Source: an uncultured Ruminococcus sp. (GTDB taxonomy: Bacteria; Bacillota; Clostridia; Oscillospirales; Ruminococcaceae). Taken from it: a stretch of 25,088 bases of DNA. The position numbers and the translations under genes are program-made. Every line of letters starts with the position of its first letter. Position 1 is the first letter of the stretch. The notes under the pieces were generated by a model. That model saw only the letters and a list, made by a program, of their open reading frames with translations. It made no database searches and was not told the origin of the DNA. The DNA is taken from NCBI GenBank assembly GCA_900545125.1, contig UQXS01000012.1, positions 1 to 25,088 on the forward strand, read 5' to 3'. Positions 1 through 7,197 of the stretch are shown here, piece after piece.

Positions 1-370
1 CTAGATCATAAATCGTGCGAACCGTATCTTCCACCTGAGTATGAACATTACAGAAACTCTTAAAGTCATGCTCCCCGACAATATATTCCGCCGCTTCTTT
101 CATCTTCTCAAAATCAAGCGGCATGTATACAAAATGGGAATACAAACGTTCTGTCGGCATGGCAAACCGCCTGTTTAAAATCTTATATTCATAGGTTTTC
201 CGGCTGTTGCAGAAACGCGGATGGAAATCTCCGGCTACCTCCTTTGATTCCTGTATGCGGATATCCTCCGGCAGTCTCTGGTTTAACGCAAAAGATATTT
301 TATCTGCCGGAATCCTTGTGTCCGTATCAAATACCGCAACATTCCCCAGTGCATGCACTCCGGAATCGAA
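1..370 (-). pseudogene. truA: truA remnant: tRNA pseudouridine synthase A, N-terminal part missing
   Basis: The minus strand reads without a stop through about 122 codons of TruA, the enzyme that makes pseudouridine at tRNA positions 38-40. Recognisable blocks in order are DSGVHALGNVAVFDTDTRIP, then FALNQRLPEDIRI, FHPRF, KTYEYKILNRR, GEHDFKSFC and VEDTVRTIYDL. The catalytic Asp of the family GRTDAGVHA motif is present (codon 365-367), but the residues just before it are wrong (HPF instead of GRT). A TGA lies upstream in frame at 395-397 and there is no start codon between. The family's first ~55 residues, including the Gly-Trp-Gln-like N-terminal region, are absent on both sides of the break. 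The gene also runs off the left edge, so its C-terminus is not seen. It is most likely a displaced or partly deleted copy; an assembly join at about 370 cannot be excluded. Confidence 0.8.
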
Positions 371-557
371 CGGATGGTAAACCTGAGCAATATCTCATAT
401 TGTGTCATGAAAATTCTGCCATATCAGGACAAACAATTTTCAAAGTATAACGGTTGCAGTATACAGGTCATCTATAAAGTTGTAAAGTGGTGTTTTATAT
501 ATAATAATATATAGCAAATTATAGATGAGTAAATAAAGAAAAGTTGCAAAATGATAA
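371..557. other. AT-rich scar between two truncated genes
   Basis: This stretch of about 187 bp sits between the broken 5' end of truA and the broken 3' end of the thioesterase gene. Neither strand carries a recognisable protein. It is strongly AT-rich, especially 490-515, and holds a 10-bp inverted repeat (468-477 and 519-528). It looks like the footprint of a deletion or of a lost or decayed insertion. No transposase remnant was recognised. Confidence 0.55.
468..528. repeat. Inverted repeat TCATCTATAA / TTATAGATGA
   Basis: Two perfect 10-bp arms, at 468-477 and 519-528, are separated by 41 bp of very AT-rich DNA that is itself partly palindromic (TATATA...TATATA). They lie inside the scar between the two truncated genes. 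They could be terminal repeats of a decayed element, or a chance hairpin in AT-rich DNA. There is no GC-rich stem, so an ordinary terminator is unlikely. Confidence 0.4.
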
Positions 558-809
558 GGATATATCCGAATTTACAGATACAGTGCCGATTTTCTGCCAG
601 TTGGATGCAACGGCAAAAGCAAAATCAGCCAGTGTGAAATATACGCCTCCCATAACGCCTCCGGCAGCGTTTTTGTGATGTTCGCTGATAGTAAGACTTA
701 CCTTTGCGTAATGTTCTCCGACCTCGTCAATGACAGCTCCGGATTCCGTTGCAAAGCGGTCGTTTTTGAATAATTCACGGATTCGTTCAAGTTCCTCCGG
801 TGATACCAT
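519..809 (-). pseudogene. PaaI-type hotdog thioesterase, C-terminally truncated
   Basis: The 96-residue frame begins as a hotdog-fold acyl-CoA thioesterase of the PaaI/YdiI type. It has an N-terminal helix, then NAAGGVMGGVYFTLADFAFA, which matches the family pattern of conserved Asn, Gly-Gly and Asp around the central helix, then VASNWQKIGTVSVNSDIS. Family members are about 130-140 residues and continue with three more strands. Here the match stops after SDIS (about position 557) and a low-complexity tail of about 12 residues runs to a stop. The start has a good ribosome site (GAGGAGG upstream) 13 bp after dapB, so it was the last gene of the lysine operon. With two of the core beta strands missing it is probably non-functional. 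The break faces the truA break across the scar. Confidence 0.75.
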
Positions 810-822
810 TGTTTTTTCCTCC

Positions 823-1575
823 TCAGCCTAAAACAGCGGACATATCATAAAGTCCGGGGCCCTGATCTTTCAGAAAAACAGCGGCGTTTATTGATCCCTC
901 GGCAAAAACCGTCTTTGAAGCGGCAGAGTGGGACAGTGTGATTACTTCGTCGTGACCTGCAAAGATAATATCGTGTTCACCTACGATAGTGCCCCCACGG
1001 ATAGCGTGCATACCGATCTCTGATTTTTCACGTTTCTGGCGGCGTGAATGACGGTCGTAAACAAAATGTTTGGTGTTGTTAAGAGTCTCGTTGACGGCGT
1101 TGGCAAGCATGATAGCCGTACCGCTTGGAGCGTCGATCTTCTGATTGTGGTGCTTTTCGACGATTTCTATATCAAACTGATTACCCAGAACAGAAGCGGC
1201 TTTTTTTGCAAGCTGTACAAGCAGATTTATGCCGAGAGACATATTGAAAGTAAAGAAAACGGGAATCTGTTCTGAAGCATTTTTGATCTTTGCGATCTGC
1301 TCGTCGCTGTAACCGGTCGAAGCAACAACAAGCGGAACTCCCGTGGACAGGCAGTAGTCAAGAAGTCCGTCCAGTGAGGCGGGATTGGAAAAGTCGATGA
1401 TAACATCAGGCTTTACCGGAAGTTTTGCAGGAGAATCCACAATGGGGAAGTCGGCGTACTGCTGCGTGTACAGATCAATTCCGGCAGCGACGGTACAGTC
1501 ATCACGATCCTGAATGCAGTTGTAAATGGTTTTGCCCATTTTTCCGTTAGCGCCGCATATAGCAATATTTGTCAT
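823..1575 (-). CDS. dapB: 4-hydroxy-tetrahydrodipicolinate reductase
   Basis: DapB reduces the DapA product to tetrahydrodipicolinate with NAD(P)H in the cytoplasmic diaminopimelate/lysine pathway. At 250 residues it has the family's usual length. The N-terminus carries the dinucleotide-binding motif ICGANGKMG (residues 6-14). The signature EKHHNQKIDAPSGTA (140-154) holds the catalytic His pair (142-143) and Lys146, and RGGTIVGEH follows further on. The ATG has AGGAG 8 bases upstream. It lies 59 bp after dapA and 13 bp before the thioesterase remnant, all on one strand, so it is part of the riboswitch-controlled operon. A 6-bp hairpin (1603-1619) sits in the dapA-dapB gap; it has no U-tract and may only mark a processing site. 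Confidence 0.97.
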   Translation of the reverse strand: MTNIAICGANGKMGKTIYNCIQDRDDCTVAAGIDLYTQQYADFPIVDSPAKLPVKPDVIIDFSNPASLDGLLDYCLSTGVPLVVASTGYSDEQIAKIKNASEQIPVFFTFNMSLGINLLVQLAKKAASVLGNQFDIEIVEKHHNQKIDAPSGTAIMLANAVNETLNNTKHFVYDRHSRRQKREKSEIGMHAIRGGTIVGEHDIIFAGHDEVITLSHSAASKTVFAEGSINAAVFLKDQGPGLYDMSAVLG

Positions 1576-1634
1576 GTTTTACACTCCTATTTTTTATTCC
1601 GAACCTGTCAAAAACAGGTCTTCACGTTGGATGA

Positions 1635-2525
1635 TTACTTGATAAGACCGTGCTTTTTCATTGAAGCATAAAGTACAGCCTTGTGTTCCTCGGACATTTC
1701 ACAGAGAGGGAGACGGCAGGGACCGGCACTCATGCCCATCATATTTACGGCTTCCTTTACCGGAATAGGATTTACCTCTATGAACAGATTGTTTATAAGA
1801 TCAAGATATTCTATCTGGAGCTTTGTTGCCTCGGCAAAGTTATTGTCGAGACAGAGCTGTACCATATCGTGGGTCTCTTTCGGAAGAACGTGGGAAAGTA
1901 CGGAAATAACGCCTTTTCCGCCAAGTGACATGATAGGCACGATCATATCATCGTTGCCGCTGTAAACGTCGATCATATCGCCGCATTCTGCAATAAGCTT
2001 GGCGGCATAGCTTATATTTCCGCTTGCCTCCTTGACTGCCACGATATTAGGATGCTTTGCAAGCACCTTAACGGTGGCGACATCCATATTCATTCCTGTT
2101 CTGCCGGGGATATTGTAAAGGATTATCGGGATATTGACAGCATTTGCAACAGCAGTGAAGTGAGCTATAAGACCGCTCTGAGTGGTCTTATTGTAGTAGG
2201 GAGTGACGAGGAGAAGTCCGTCCGCACCGGCAGATTCGGCTTCTCTGGAGAGATCAGCGGCATATTTTGTATCATTGCTGCCCGTACCTGCGATAACCGG
2301 AACACGGTGCGCCGTTTTTTCAACGGCAAAGCGGATGCATTCAAGATGTTCTTCGTCTGTCATTGTAGAAGCTTCGCCTGTAGTACCGCAGATAACGATA
2401 GCGTCGGTGTGATTTTCTATCTGGAAGTCGATAAGTTCTCCCAGCTTTTTATAATTTATAGAACCGTCGGCGTTCATAGGGGTAATAATTGCTATGGCTG
2501 CGCCGGTAAAAATGGTATTCTTCAT
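1635..2525 (-). CDS. dapA: 4-hydroxy-tetrahydrodipicolinate synthase
   Basis: DapA condenses pyruvate with aspartate semialdehyde, the first committed step to diaminopimelate and lysine. The 296-residue TIM-barrel protein has GTTGEAS (47-53), YNIPGRTG (137-144, with the catalytic Tyr137 and the substrate-binding Arg142) and the Schiff-base Lys165 in VAVKEASGN. Length and motif spacing are normal. The ATG has AAAGGAA upstream. It lies 39 bp downstream of asd, which makes its substrate, and 59 bp upstream of dapB, which uses its product, so operon order follows pathway order. Confidence 0.97.
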   Translation of the reverse strand: MKNTIFTGAAIAIITPMNADGSINYKKLGELIDFQIENHTDAIVICGTTGEASTMTDEEHLECIRFAVEKTAHRVPVIAGTGSNDTKYAADLSREAESAGADGLLLVTPYYNKTTQSGLIAHFTAVANAVNIPIILYNIPGRTGMNMDVATVKVLAKHPNIVAVKEASGNISYAAKLIAECGDMIDVYSGNDDMIVPIMSLGGKGVISVLSHVLPKETHDMVQLCLDNNFAEATKLQIEYLDLINNLFIEVNPIPVKEAVNMMGMSAGPCRLPLCEMSEEHKAVLYASMKKHGLIK

Positions 2526-2564
2526 AAATAAGTTCCTTTCATATATGCGGACGTTTGTCGAAAA

Positions 2565-3644
2565 TCAGTCGAAGTATCCCTTAGCTGCAAGAAGCTCGGC
2601 AAGAAGCACGCCGCCGCCTGCCGCACCTCTTAATGTGTTGTGCGAGAGACAAACGAATTTGTAGTCGTACTGTGTATCTTCACGGAGACGACCTGTAGAA
2701 ACAGCCATACCTCCCTCAAGATTTCTGTCAAGTTTAGCCTGCGGACGGTTGTCATCCTCGAAATAGTGGATAAACTGCTTCGGAGCGCTGGGCAGTTCAA
2801 GTTCCTGCGGAACACCCTTGAAATCAGCCCAGAGCTGAAGTATTTCTTCCTTGGAGGGCTTGTTTTCAAAGCTTACGAAAACGGCGGCTGTGTGACCGTC
2901 TGAAACGGGAACACGGAGACACTGAGTTGTAATAGAAGGAGTTTCAGCCTTGACAATCTCATTGCCCTTGATCTCTCCCCATACTTTGAGGGGTTCCTGC
3001 TCGGATTTTTCTTCTTCGCCGCCGATAAACGGGATAAGGTTATCTACCATTTCAGGCCATGTCTCAAAGTTCTTTCCGGCACCGGAAATAGCCTGATATG
3101 TACAGGCAAGAACGTTTTTGAGACCAAATTTTCTCAGGGGATGGAGTGCCGGAACGTAGCTCTGGATCGAGCAGTTGGACTTAACTGCGATAAAGCCTTT
3201 CTTAGTGCCGAGACGCTCTCTCTGAGCCTTGATGATCTCAATGTGATCCGGATTGATCTCCGGAACTACCATTGGAACATCCGGAGTGAATCTGTGGGCG
3301 GAGTTGTTGGAAACAATAGGACATTCAGCCTTTGCGTATGCTTCTTCAAGAGCCTTTATTTCGTCTTTTTTCATATCAACGGCACAGAAACAGAAGTCTA
3401 CCATTCCGGCGATCTTGTCAATATCCGATGTAGCGTCCATAAGAATCATATTCTTCATGGATTCAGGCATTGGAACTGTCATTTTCCAGCGGCTGCCTGC
3501 TGCTTCCTGATATGTCTGTCCGGCGCTTCTGGGTGAAGCGGCAAGAACCTTGACGCTGAACCAGGGATGATTTTCAAGCAGAGTTGCAAATCTTTGACCC
3601 ACCATGCCCGTTGCGCCGATAATACCAACATTGTACTGTTTCAT
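2565..3644 (-). CDS. asd: Aspartate-semialdehyde dehydrogenase
   Basis: Asd reduces aspartyl phosphate to aspartate semialdehyde with NADPH, the branch compound for lysine, threonine and methionine. The protein has GATGMVGQRF (residues 10-19) for NADP binding, the catalytic Cys158 in KSNCSIQSY, and the general-base His251 in VSDGHTAAV. Its 359 residues and these motifs fit the longer subfamily shared by archaea, fungi and many Clostridia rather than the E. coli type. The frame stays open 13 codons further up, but I chose the ATG at 3644 because AAAAGGAGA lies just upstream and the longer version would begin next to the riboswitch terminator. It is the first gene of the lysine operon. No aspartokinase gene is present here. 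Confidence 0.95.
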   Translation of the reverse strand: MKQYNVGIIGATGMVGQRFATLLENHPWFSVKVLAASPRSAGQTYQEAAGSRWKMTVPMPESMKNMILMDATSDIDKIAGMVDFCFCAVDMKKDEIKALEEAYAKAECPIVSNNSAHRFTPDVPMVVPEINPDHIEIIKAQRERLGTKKGFIAVKSNCSIQSYVPALHPLRKFGLKNVLACTYQAISGAGKNFETWPEMVDNLIPFIGGEEEKSEQEPLKVWGEIKGNEIVKAETPSITTQCLRVPVSDGHTAAVFVSFENKPSKEEILQLWADFKGVPQELELPSAPKQFIHYFEDDNRPQAKLDRNLEGGMAVSTGRLREDTQYDYKFVCLSHNTLRGAAGGGVLLAELLAAKGYFD

Positions 3645-3675
3645 AAATGATCTCCTTTTATAAAAATTTACTGAA

Positions 3676-3703
3676 AATAACAAAAACCGGTTGCAAACCG
3701 GTT
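3676..3703 (-). terminator. Riboswitch expression-platform terminator
   Basis: On the minus strand AACCGGT, a 5-nt loop and ACCGGTT (3703-3697 with 3691-3685) form a 7-bp hairpin. It is followed by the T-rich run TTTTTGTTATT. It lies after the lysine aptamer and 32 nt before the asd start codon, so it is the natural switch that stops transcription when lysine is bound. Confidence 0.8.
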
Positions 3704-3749
3704 CATCATACGTTATAATAGAAATATTGACATCGGTATAAACAATGCC

Positions 3750-3911
3750 GATAGCTCTCCACCATAAAGCATGATGACAGTCGCAGACCTGTTGAACCTG
3801 TGACCAGAACTGAATTTACCGGAGACAGTCCTTCGGCGGAATTGCCTTTCACGTGACTTCAAAGGAATGGTCATCCTCCGTCAGGTTACTGATCGCATCC
3901 GCACCTCTACC
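3750..3911 (-). promoter_or_regulatory. Lysine riboswitch (L box) upstream of asd
   Basis: Read on the minus strand, the leader opens with GGTAGAGGTGCGGATGCGAT and closes with GGAGAGCTATC. The ends pair as stem P1 (GGTAG with CTATC). Between them are other hallmarks of the lysine aptamer: GTGAAAGGCAATTCCGCCGAAGG (shown as GTGAAAGGC then CGCCGAAGG), and a GACTGTCA block before the closing strand. The span of about 162 nt fits the family. It sits between a consensus promoter and a terminator, directly before asd-dapA-dapB, so lysine presumably shuts the operon off by premature termination. The aptamer identity is from sequence motifs; the mechanism is inferred from the family. Confidence 0.93.
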
Positions 3912-3919
3912 TTGTTACT

Positions 3920-3948
3920 ATAATAGCACTTAATTATTGATATGTCAA
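3920..3948 (-). promoter_or_regulatory. Promoter of the lysine operon
   Basis: On the minus strand TTGACA (3948-3943), a 17-bp spacer and TATTAT (3925-3920) make a near-consensus sigma-A promoter. The expected start of transcription, near 3913, falls just before the first riboswitch stem. Confidence 0.9.
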
Positions 3949-3976
3949 GAGTTTTTTAAACGAAAAGGAGAATTCC

Positions 3977-5008
3977 ATGCAAATTTTAAAATCTGATTTT
4001 TATTATGATCTCCCACAGGAGCTTATAGCCCAGACACCGGTCGAACCAAGGAGCGCTTCCCGTATGATGTGTGTTGACCGCTTTACCGGTGAGATCAGCC
4101 ACGACCACTTCTATAATTTATGCGAACACCTGAACGAGGGTGACTTACTGGTAATGAACGATTCACGTGTTATCCCGGCAAGGCTGTACGGTGAGAAGAT
4201 CGGAAACGGAACGTTTATCGAATTTCTTCTTCTTGAACAGAAAGGCGACAAGCTCTGGGAGATAATCTGCCGCCCCGGAAAAAAGGCAAAAGCCGGTACG
4301 AAATTCAGTTTTGGCAGCGGACGTCTTATCGCCGAGGTCGTTGAGGTAAAGGACGACGGCAACAGGATAGTCCGGTTTGAGTGCGAGGGGAATTTTTTTG
4401 CCGCTCTTGACGACGTGGGACAGATGCCGCTGCCGCCCTATATTACTGCAAAACTGGAGAACAAGGAGCGTTATCAGACTGTTTATTCCAGAGAACTTGG
4501 TTCGGCGGCTGCTCCTACGGCAGGACTTCATTTCACTCCGGAGCTGCTTGACAAGCTTCATGAAAAGGGCGTAAATACGGCGTTTGTGACACTCCATGTG
4601 GGACTTGGAACTTTCCGTCCTGTCAAAGAGGATAATGTTCTCGATCATAAAATGCACAGCGAGCATTATTATCTTCCGAAAGAAACAGCCGATCTTATCA
4701 ACCGCACAAAAGCTGAGGGAGGACGTGTTATCGCTGTGGGAACTACATCCTGCCGGACTCTTGAAAGCGTTGCAAGCTTTTACAATGAGATCGCCGAGCA
4801 TGAGGGATACACGGATATTTTCATATATCCCGGCTACAAATTCAAGTGTATAGACGGTCTTATCACCAATTTCCACCTGCCGGAAAGTACCCTTATCATG
4901 CTTGTTTCGGCGTTTATGGGCTATGACAACACTATGAATGCTTACAAAAAAGCCGTTGAAGAAAAATACAGATTTTTCAGTTTCGGCGATTCTATGTGTA
5001 TTCTTTAA
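3977..5008 (+). CDS. queA: tRNA preQ1(34) S-adenosylmethionine ribosyltransferase-isomerase
   Basis: QueA transfers and isomerises the ribosyl group of S-adenosylmethionine onto preQ1 in tRNA, forming epoxyqueuosine. The 343-residue protein shows the family blocks FYYDLPQELIAQTPVEPR, LVMNDSRVIPARLYG, AAPTAGLHFTPELL, LHVGLGTFRPV, VGTTSCRTLES and GLITNFHLPESTLIMLVSAF. AAAAGGAG lies 10 bases before the ATG. It heads a run of closely spaced plus-strand genes. Tgt, the enzyme acting just before it, is two genes downstream, so the queuosine pathway is grouped here. Its promoter probably overlaps the lysine operon promoter, where TATAAT is at 3919-3924 without a clear -35 box. Confidence 0.97.
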   Translation: MQILKSDFYYDLPQELIAQTPVEPRSASRMMCVDRFTGEISHDHFYNLCEHLNEGDLLVMNDSRVIPARLYGEKIGNGTFIEFLLLEQKGDKLWEIICRPGKKAKAGTKFSFGSGRLIAEVVEVKDDGNRIVRFECEGNFFAALDDVGQMPLPPYITAKLENKERYQTVYSRELGSAAAPTAGLHFTPELLDKLHEKGVNTAFVTLHVGLGTFRPVKEDNVLDHKMHSEHYYLPKETADLINRTKAEGGRVIAVGTTSCRTLESVASFYNEIAEHEGYTDIFIYPGYKFKCIDGLITNFHLPESTLIMLVSAFMGYDNTMNAYKKAVEEKYRFFSFGDSMCIL

Positions 5009-5019
5009 GGAGCGAAAAA

Positions 5020-5394
5020 ATGGATATTTCAGTATTTTTCAGAAGTATAGTTGAAAACGATCCGGCACGGGTGATCGTCTGCGACCTTGGGCATAAGATA
5101 ATCTATATGAATCCGGCGGCATCTTCGTTTTATGAAAAAAAGGGGATTCATCTTCTCGGAAGCTCGCTTCTTGACTGCCACAACAGTGAATCCAATGATA
5201 AAATCAGGGCTGTAGTGAAGTGGTTCGGAGAAAGCCGTGACAACAACCGGATATTTACATTCCATAACGAAAAGGAAAACAAGGACGTTTATATGACAGC
5301 TCTGCGTGATGAGGACGGAAGACTTATCGGCTACTACGAGAAGAACGAATACCGAACACCGGAGACTGATGAGCCGTATAAGGATATAAAATAA
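5020..5394 (+). CDS. Small single-domain PAS protein
   Basis: This 124-residue protein is a lone PAS-like sensor domain with no output domain visible. The N-terminal part, VENDPARVIVCDLGHKIIYM followed by NPAA, matches the first strands of a PAS fold. The block LLDCHNSESNDKI resembles the Cys-His...Lys-Ile stretch seen in some PAS domains linked to DUF438 proteins. The last part, VYMTALRDEDGRLIGYYE, is a typical final PAS strand pair. I chose the ATG at 5020, preceded by AAGGAG, over one 24 bases earlier that would overlap queA. It lies 11 bp after queA and 9 bp before tgt, so it is translated with the queuosine enzymes. Ligand and partner are unknown. Confidence 0.8.
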   Translation: MDISVFFRSIVENDPARVIVCDLGHKIIYMNPAASSFYEKKGIHLLGSSLLDCHNSESNDKIRAVVKWFGESRDNNRIFTFHNEKENKDVYMTALRDEDGRLIGYYEKNEYRTPETDEPYKDIK

Positions 5395-5403
5395 GGAGAC
5401 ATT

Positions 5404-6534
5404 ATGTTTAAATTATTAAAACAGGAAAACAAGGCAAGACGTGGACAGGTGACGACTGTTCACGGCACATTTCAGACACCATGCTTCATGAACGTGGGAA
5501 CATCTGCCGCTATCAAGGGGGGGATCTCTTCTGTTGATTTAAAGGGACTGAAAACACAGGTGGAACTGTGTAATACCTATCATCTGCATCTGCGTCCCGG
5601 CGACCATATAATCAGAGAAATGGGCGGACTTCACAAGTTCATGAACTGGGACAAGCCTATTCTCACGGACAGCGGAGGATTTCAGGTCTTTTCCCTTGCA
5701 AAGCTCCGTAAGATCAAGGAGGAGGGAGTGTATTTTGCTTCGCATATCGACGGCAGACGCATATTTATGGGACCGGAGGAAAGTATGCGGATACAGTCCA
5801 ATCTTGCGTCTACTATCGCCATGGCGTTTGACGAATGTATTGAAAATCCCTCGCCGAGAAAGTACGTTGAAGCATCCGTTGACCGCACCACTCGCTGGCT
5901 GATACGCTGCAAGGAAGAAATGGCACGTCTTAACAGCCTGCCGGATACGATAAATAAAAATCAGCTGCTTTTCGGCATAAATCAGGGTTCGACATACGAC
6001 GATATACGCATAAGGCACATGGAGCAGATAGCTGCCCTCGATCTTGACGGCTATGCTATAGGCGGTCTTGCAGTCGGTGAAGAAACAGAGGATATGTACA
6101 GAATAATCGAGACGGTTGAGCCTTATATGCCGGCAGATAAGCCCCGTTATCTCATGGGAGTGGGAACTCCGTCTAATATAATTGAGGCAGTCGCCCGTGG
6201 CGTGGATATGTTCGACTGCGTAATGCCCAGCCGCAATGCACGTCATGCAACAGTATTTACATGGAGCGGAATCATGCATCTCGGCAATAAATGCTACGAG
6301 ACCGATCCACGTCCCGTTGACGAGCACTGTGACTGCCCGACCTGTAGGAATTTCAGCCGTGCATATATCCGTCATCTTTTCAAGGCGAACGAGCAGCTTG
6401 CCGGACGTCTTGCGGTTCAGCACAATCTTTATTTTTACAACACTCTTGCAGAGAAGATACGTGATGCGATCGAACAGGGAAGATTTGAAGCGTTCCGCAG
6501 GCAGTATTCTGAACTCCTTGCATCAAGAATATGA
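5404..6534 (+). CDS. tgt: tRNA-guanine transglycosylase (queuine/preQ1 insertion)
   Basis: Tgt swaps guanine 34 of tRNAs with GUN anticodons for preQ1, which QueA then modifies. The 376-residue TIM barrel carries TDSGGFQVFS (88-97, with the catalytic base Asp89), GINQGS (191-196), YAIGGLAVGE and FDCVMPSRNARHA (270-282, with the nucleophile Asp271). Zinc is bound by Cys309, Cys311, Cys314 and His340, spaced as in the bacterial enzyme. AAGGAGA precedes the ATG. It is followed by a phosphatase gene rather than the yajC gene often found after tgt. Confidence 0.97.
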   Translation: MFKLLKQENKARRGQVTTVHGTFQTPCFMNVGTSAAIKGGISSVDLKGLKTQVELCNTYHLHLRPGDHIIREMGGLHKFMNWDKPILTDSGGFQVFSLAKLRKIKEEGVYFASHIDGRRIFMGPEESMRIQSNLASTIAMAFDECIENPSPRKYVEASVDRTTRWLIRCKEEMARLNSLPDTINKNQLLFGINQGSTYDDIRIRHMEQIAALDLDGYAIGGLAVGEETEDMYRIIETVEPYMPADKPRYLMGVGTPSNIIEAVARGVDMFDCVMPSRNARHATVFTWSGIMHLGNKCYETDPRPVDEHCDCPTCRNFSRAYIRHLFKANEQLAGRLAVQHNLYFYNTLAEKIRDAIEQGRFEAFRRQYSELLASRI

Positions 6535-6544
6535 GGTGATTTTT

Positions 6545-7195
6545 GTGATAACAGCAATTTTTGATCTTGACGGCACTCTTGCCGATACATTGCAGGATCT
6601 TGCCGATGCCGTTAATTACGGTCTGAAAGAACTCGGATATCCTGTGCATTCCGTAGAGAGCTATAAGCAGATGGTCGGAAACGGTGCTCAGAAGCTATGT
6701 TACCGTGCGCTTCCCGACGGCAGCAAGGACAGGGCAGGAGAACTTTATGATATATTCTGTATCCGCTACGGAAGTCATTATCTGGACAATACCCGGCTGT
6801 ATGACGGAATTGCGGAAACGATAAGAATTCTTTCACAGTCCGGAGTGAAGCTTGCAGTAGCTACAAATAAGCCGCAGGATGCCGCCAGAAAGATAATTGC
6901 AGCATTTCTTCCGGAAGCAGGATTCTTCAAGGTACTGGGCGGCTGTGATGAACGTCCGAAAAAGCCGGATCCTGCCGTGATAAGAGAGATACTTGACGGG
7001 CTTCCGGATGACAACTTAGTATACATGATAGGTGACAGTAATGTGGATATACGGACGGCAAAAAATTCCGGGCTTATTTCCATAGGATGCGCATGGGGAT
7101 TCCGTGGACGGCAGGAACTTGAATCGGCAGGTGCGGATCATATCGCTGAAAAGCCGCAGGATATCGCAAAAATAATACTTGGACGGGATGTGTGA
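6545..7195 (+). CDS. HAD-superfamily phosphatase (phosphoglycolate phosphatase-like)
   Basis: The 216-residue protein has all four HAD motifs: FDLDGTLADT with Asp7 and Asp9 (motif I), AVATNKP (II), the Lys in RPKKPDP (III) and YMIGDSNVD (IV). A helical cap lies between motifs I and II. These features place it in the Gph/PGMB-like subgroup, which dephosphorylates small phospho-compounds such as phosphoglycolate; the true substrate cannot be read from sequence. The frame is open far upstream inside tgt, but GTG at 6545 is the likely start because GAGGTGA sits 5 bases before it and the HAD motif begins right after. It starts 10 bp after tgt. Confidence 0.87.
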   Translation: MITAIFDLDGTLADTLQDLADAVNYGLKELGYPVHSVESYKQMVGNGAQKLCYRALPDGSKDRAGELYDIFCIRYGSHYLDNTRLYDGIAETIRILSQSGVKLAVATNKPQDAARKIIAAFLPEAGFFKVLGGCDERPKKPDPAVIREILDGLPDDNLVYMIGDSNVDIRTAKNSGLISIGCAWGFRGRQELESAGADHIAEKPQDIAKIILGRDV

Positions 7196-7197
7196 CA

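Noticed and set aside
244..450. Plus-strand open frame of 68 codons
   Set aside because: It overlaps the clear truA reading on the other strand, shows no family features and has no ribosome site.
1603..1619. Hairpin ACCTGT/ACAGGT between dapA and dapB as a terminator
   Set aside because: The stem is only 6 bp and is not followed by a T-run on the minus strand; dapB belongs to the same operon.
3645..3683. N-terminal extension of asd by 13 codons
   Set aside because: The extra residues do not fit the family, there is no ribosome site, and they adjoin the riboswitch terminator. ATG 3644 has AAAAGGAGA upstream.
4163..4876. 237-codon open frame on the minus strand
   Set aside because: It is antisense to queA, which is well supported, and shows no motif or ribosome site.
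5539..6423. 294-codon open frame on the minus strand
   Set aside because: It lies fully inside tgt, which has every catalytic and zinc residue; the reverse frame has no recognisable features.
6236..6544. Long N-terminal extension of the HAD phosphatase into tgt
   Set aside because: The extension is tgt sequence read in another frame; the HAD motif begins right after GTG 6545, which has a ribosome site.
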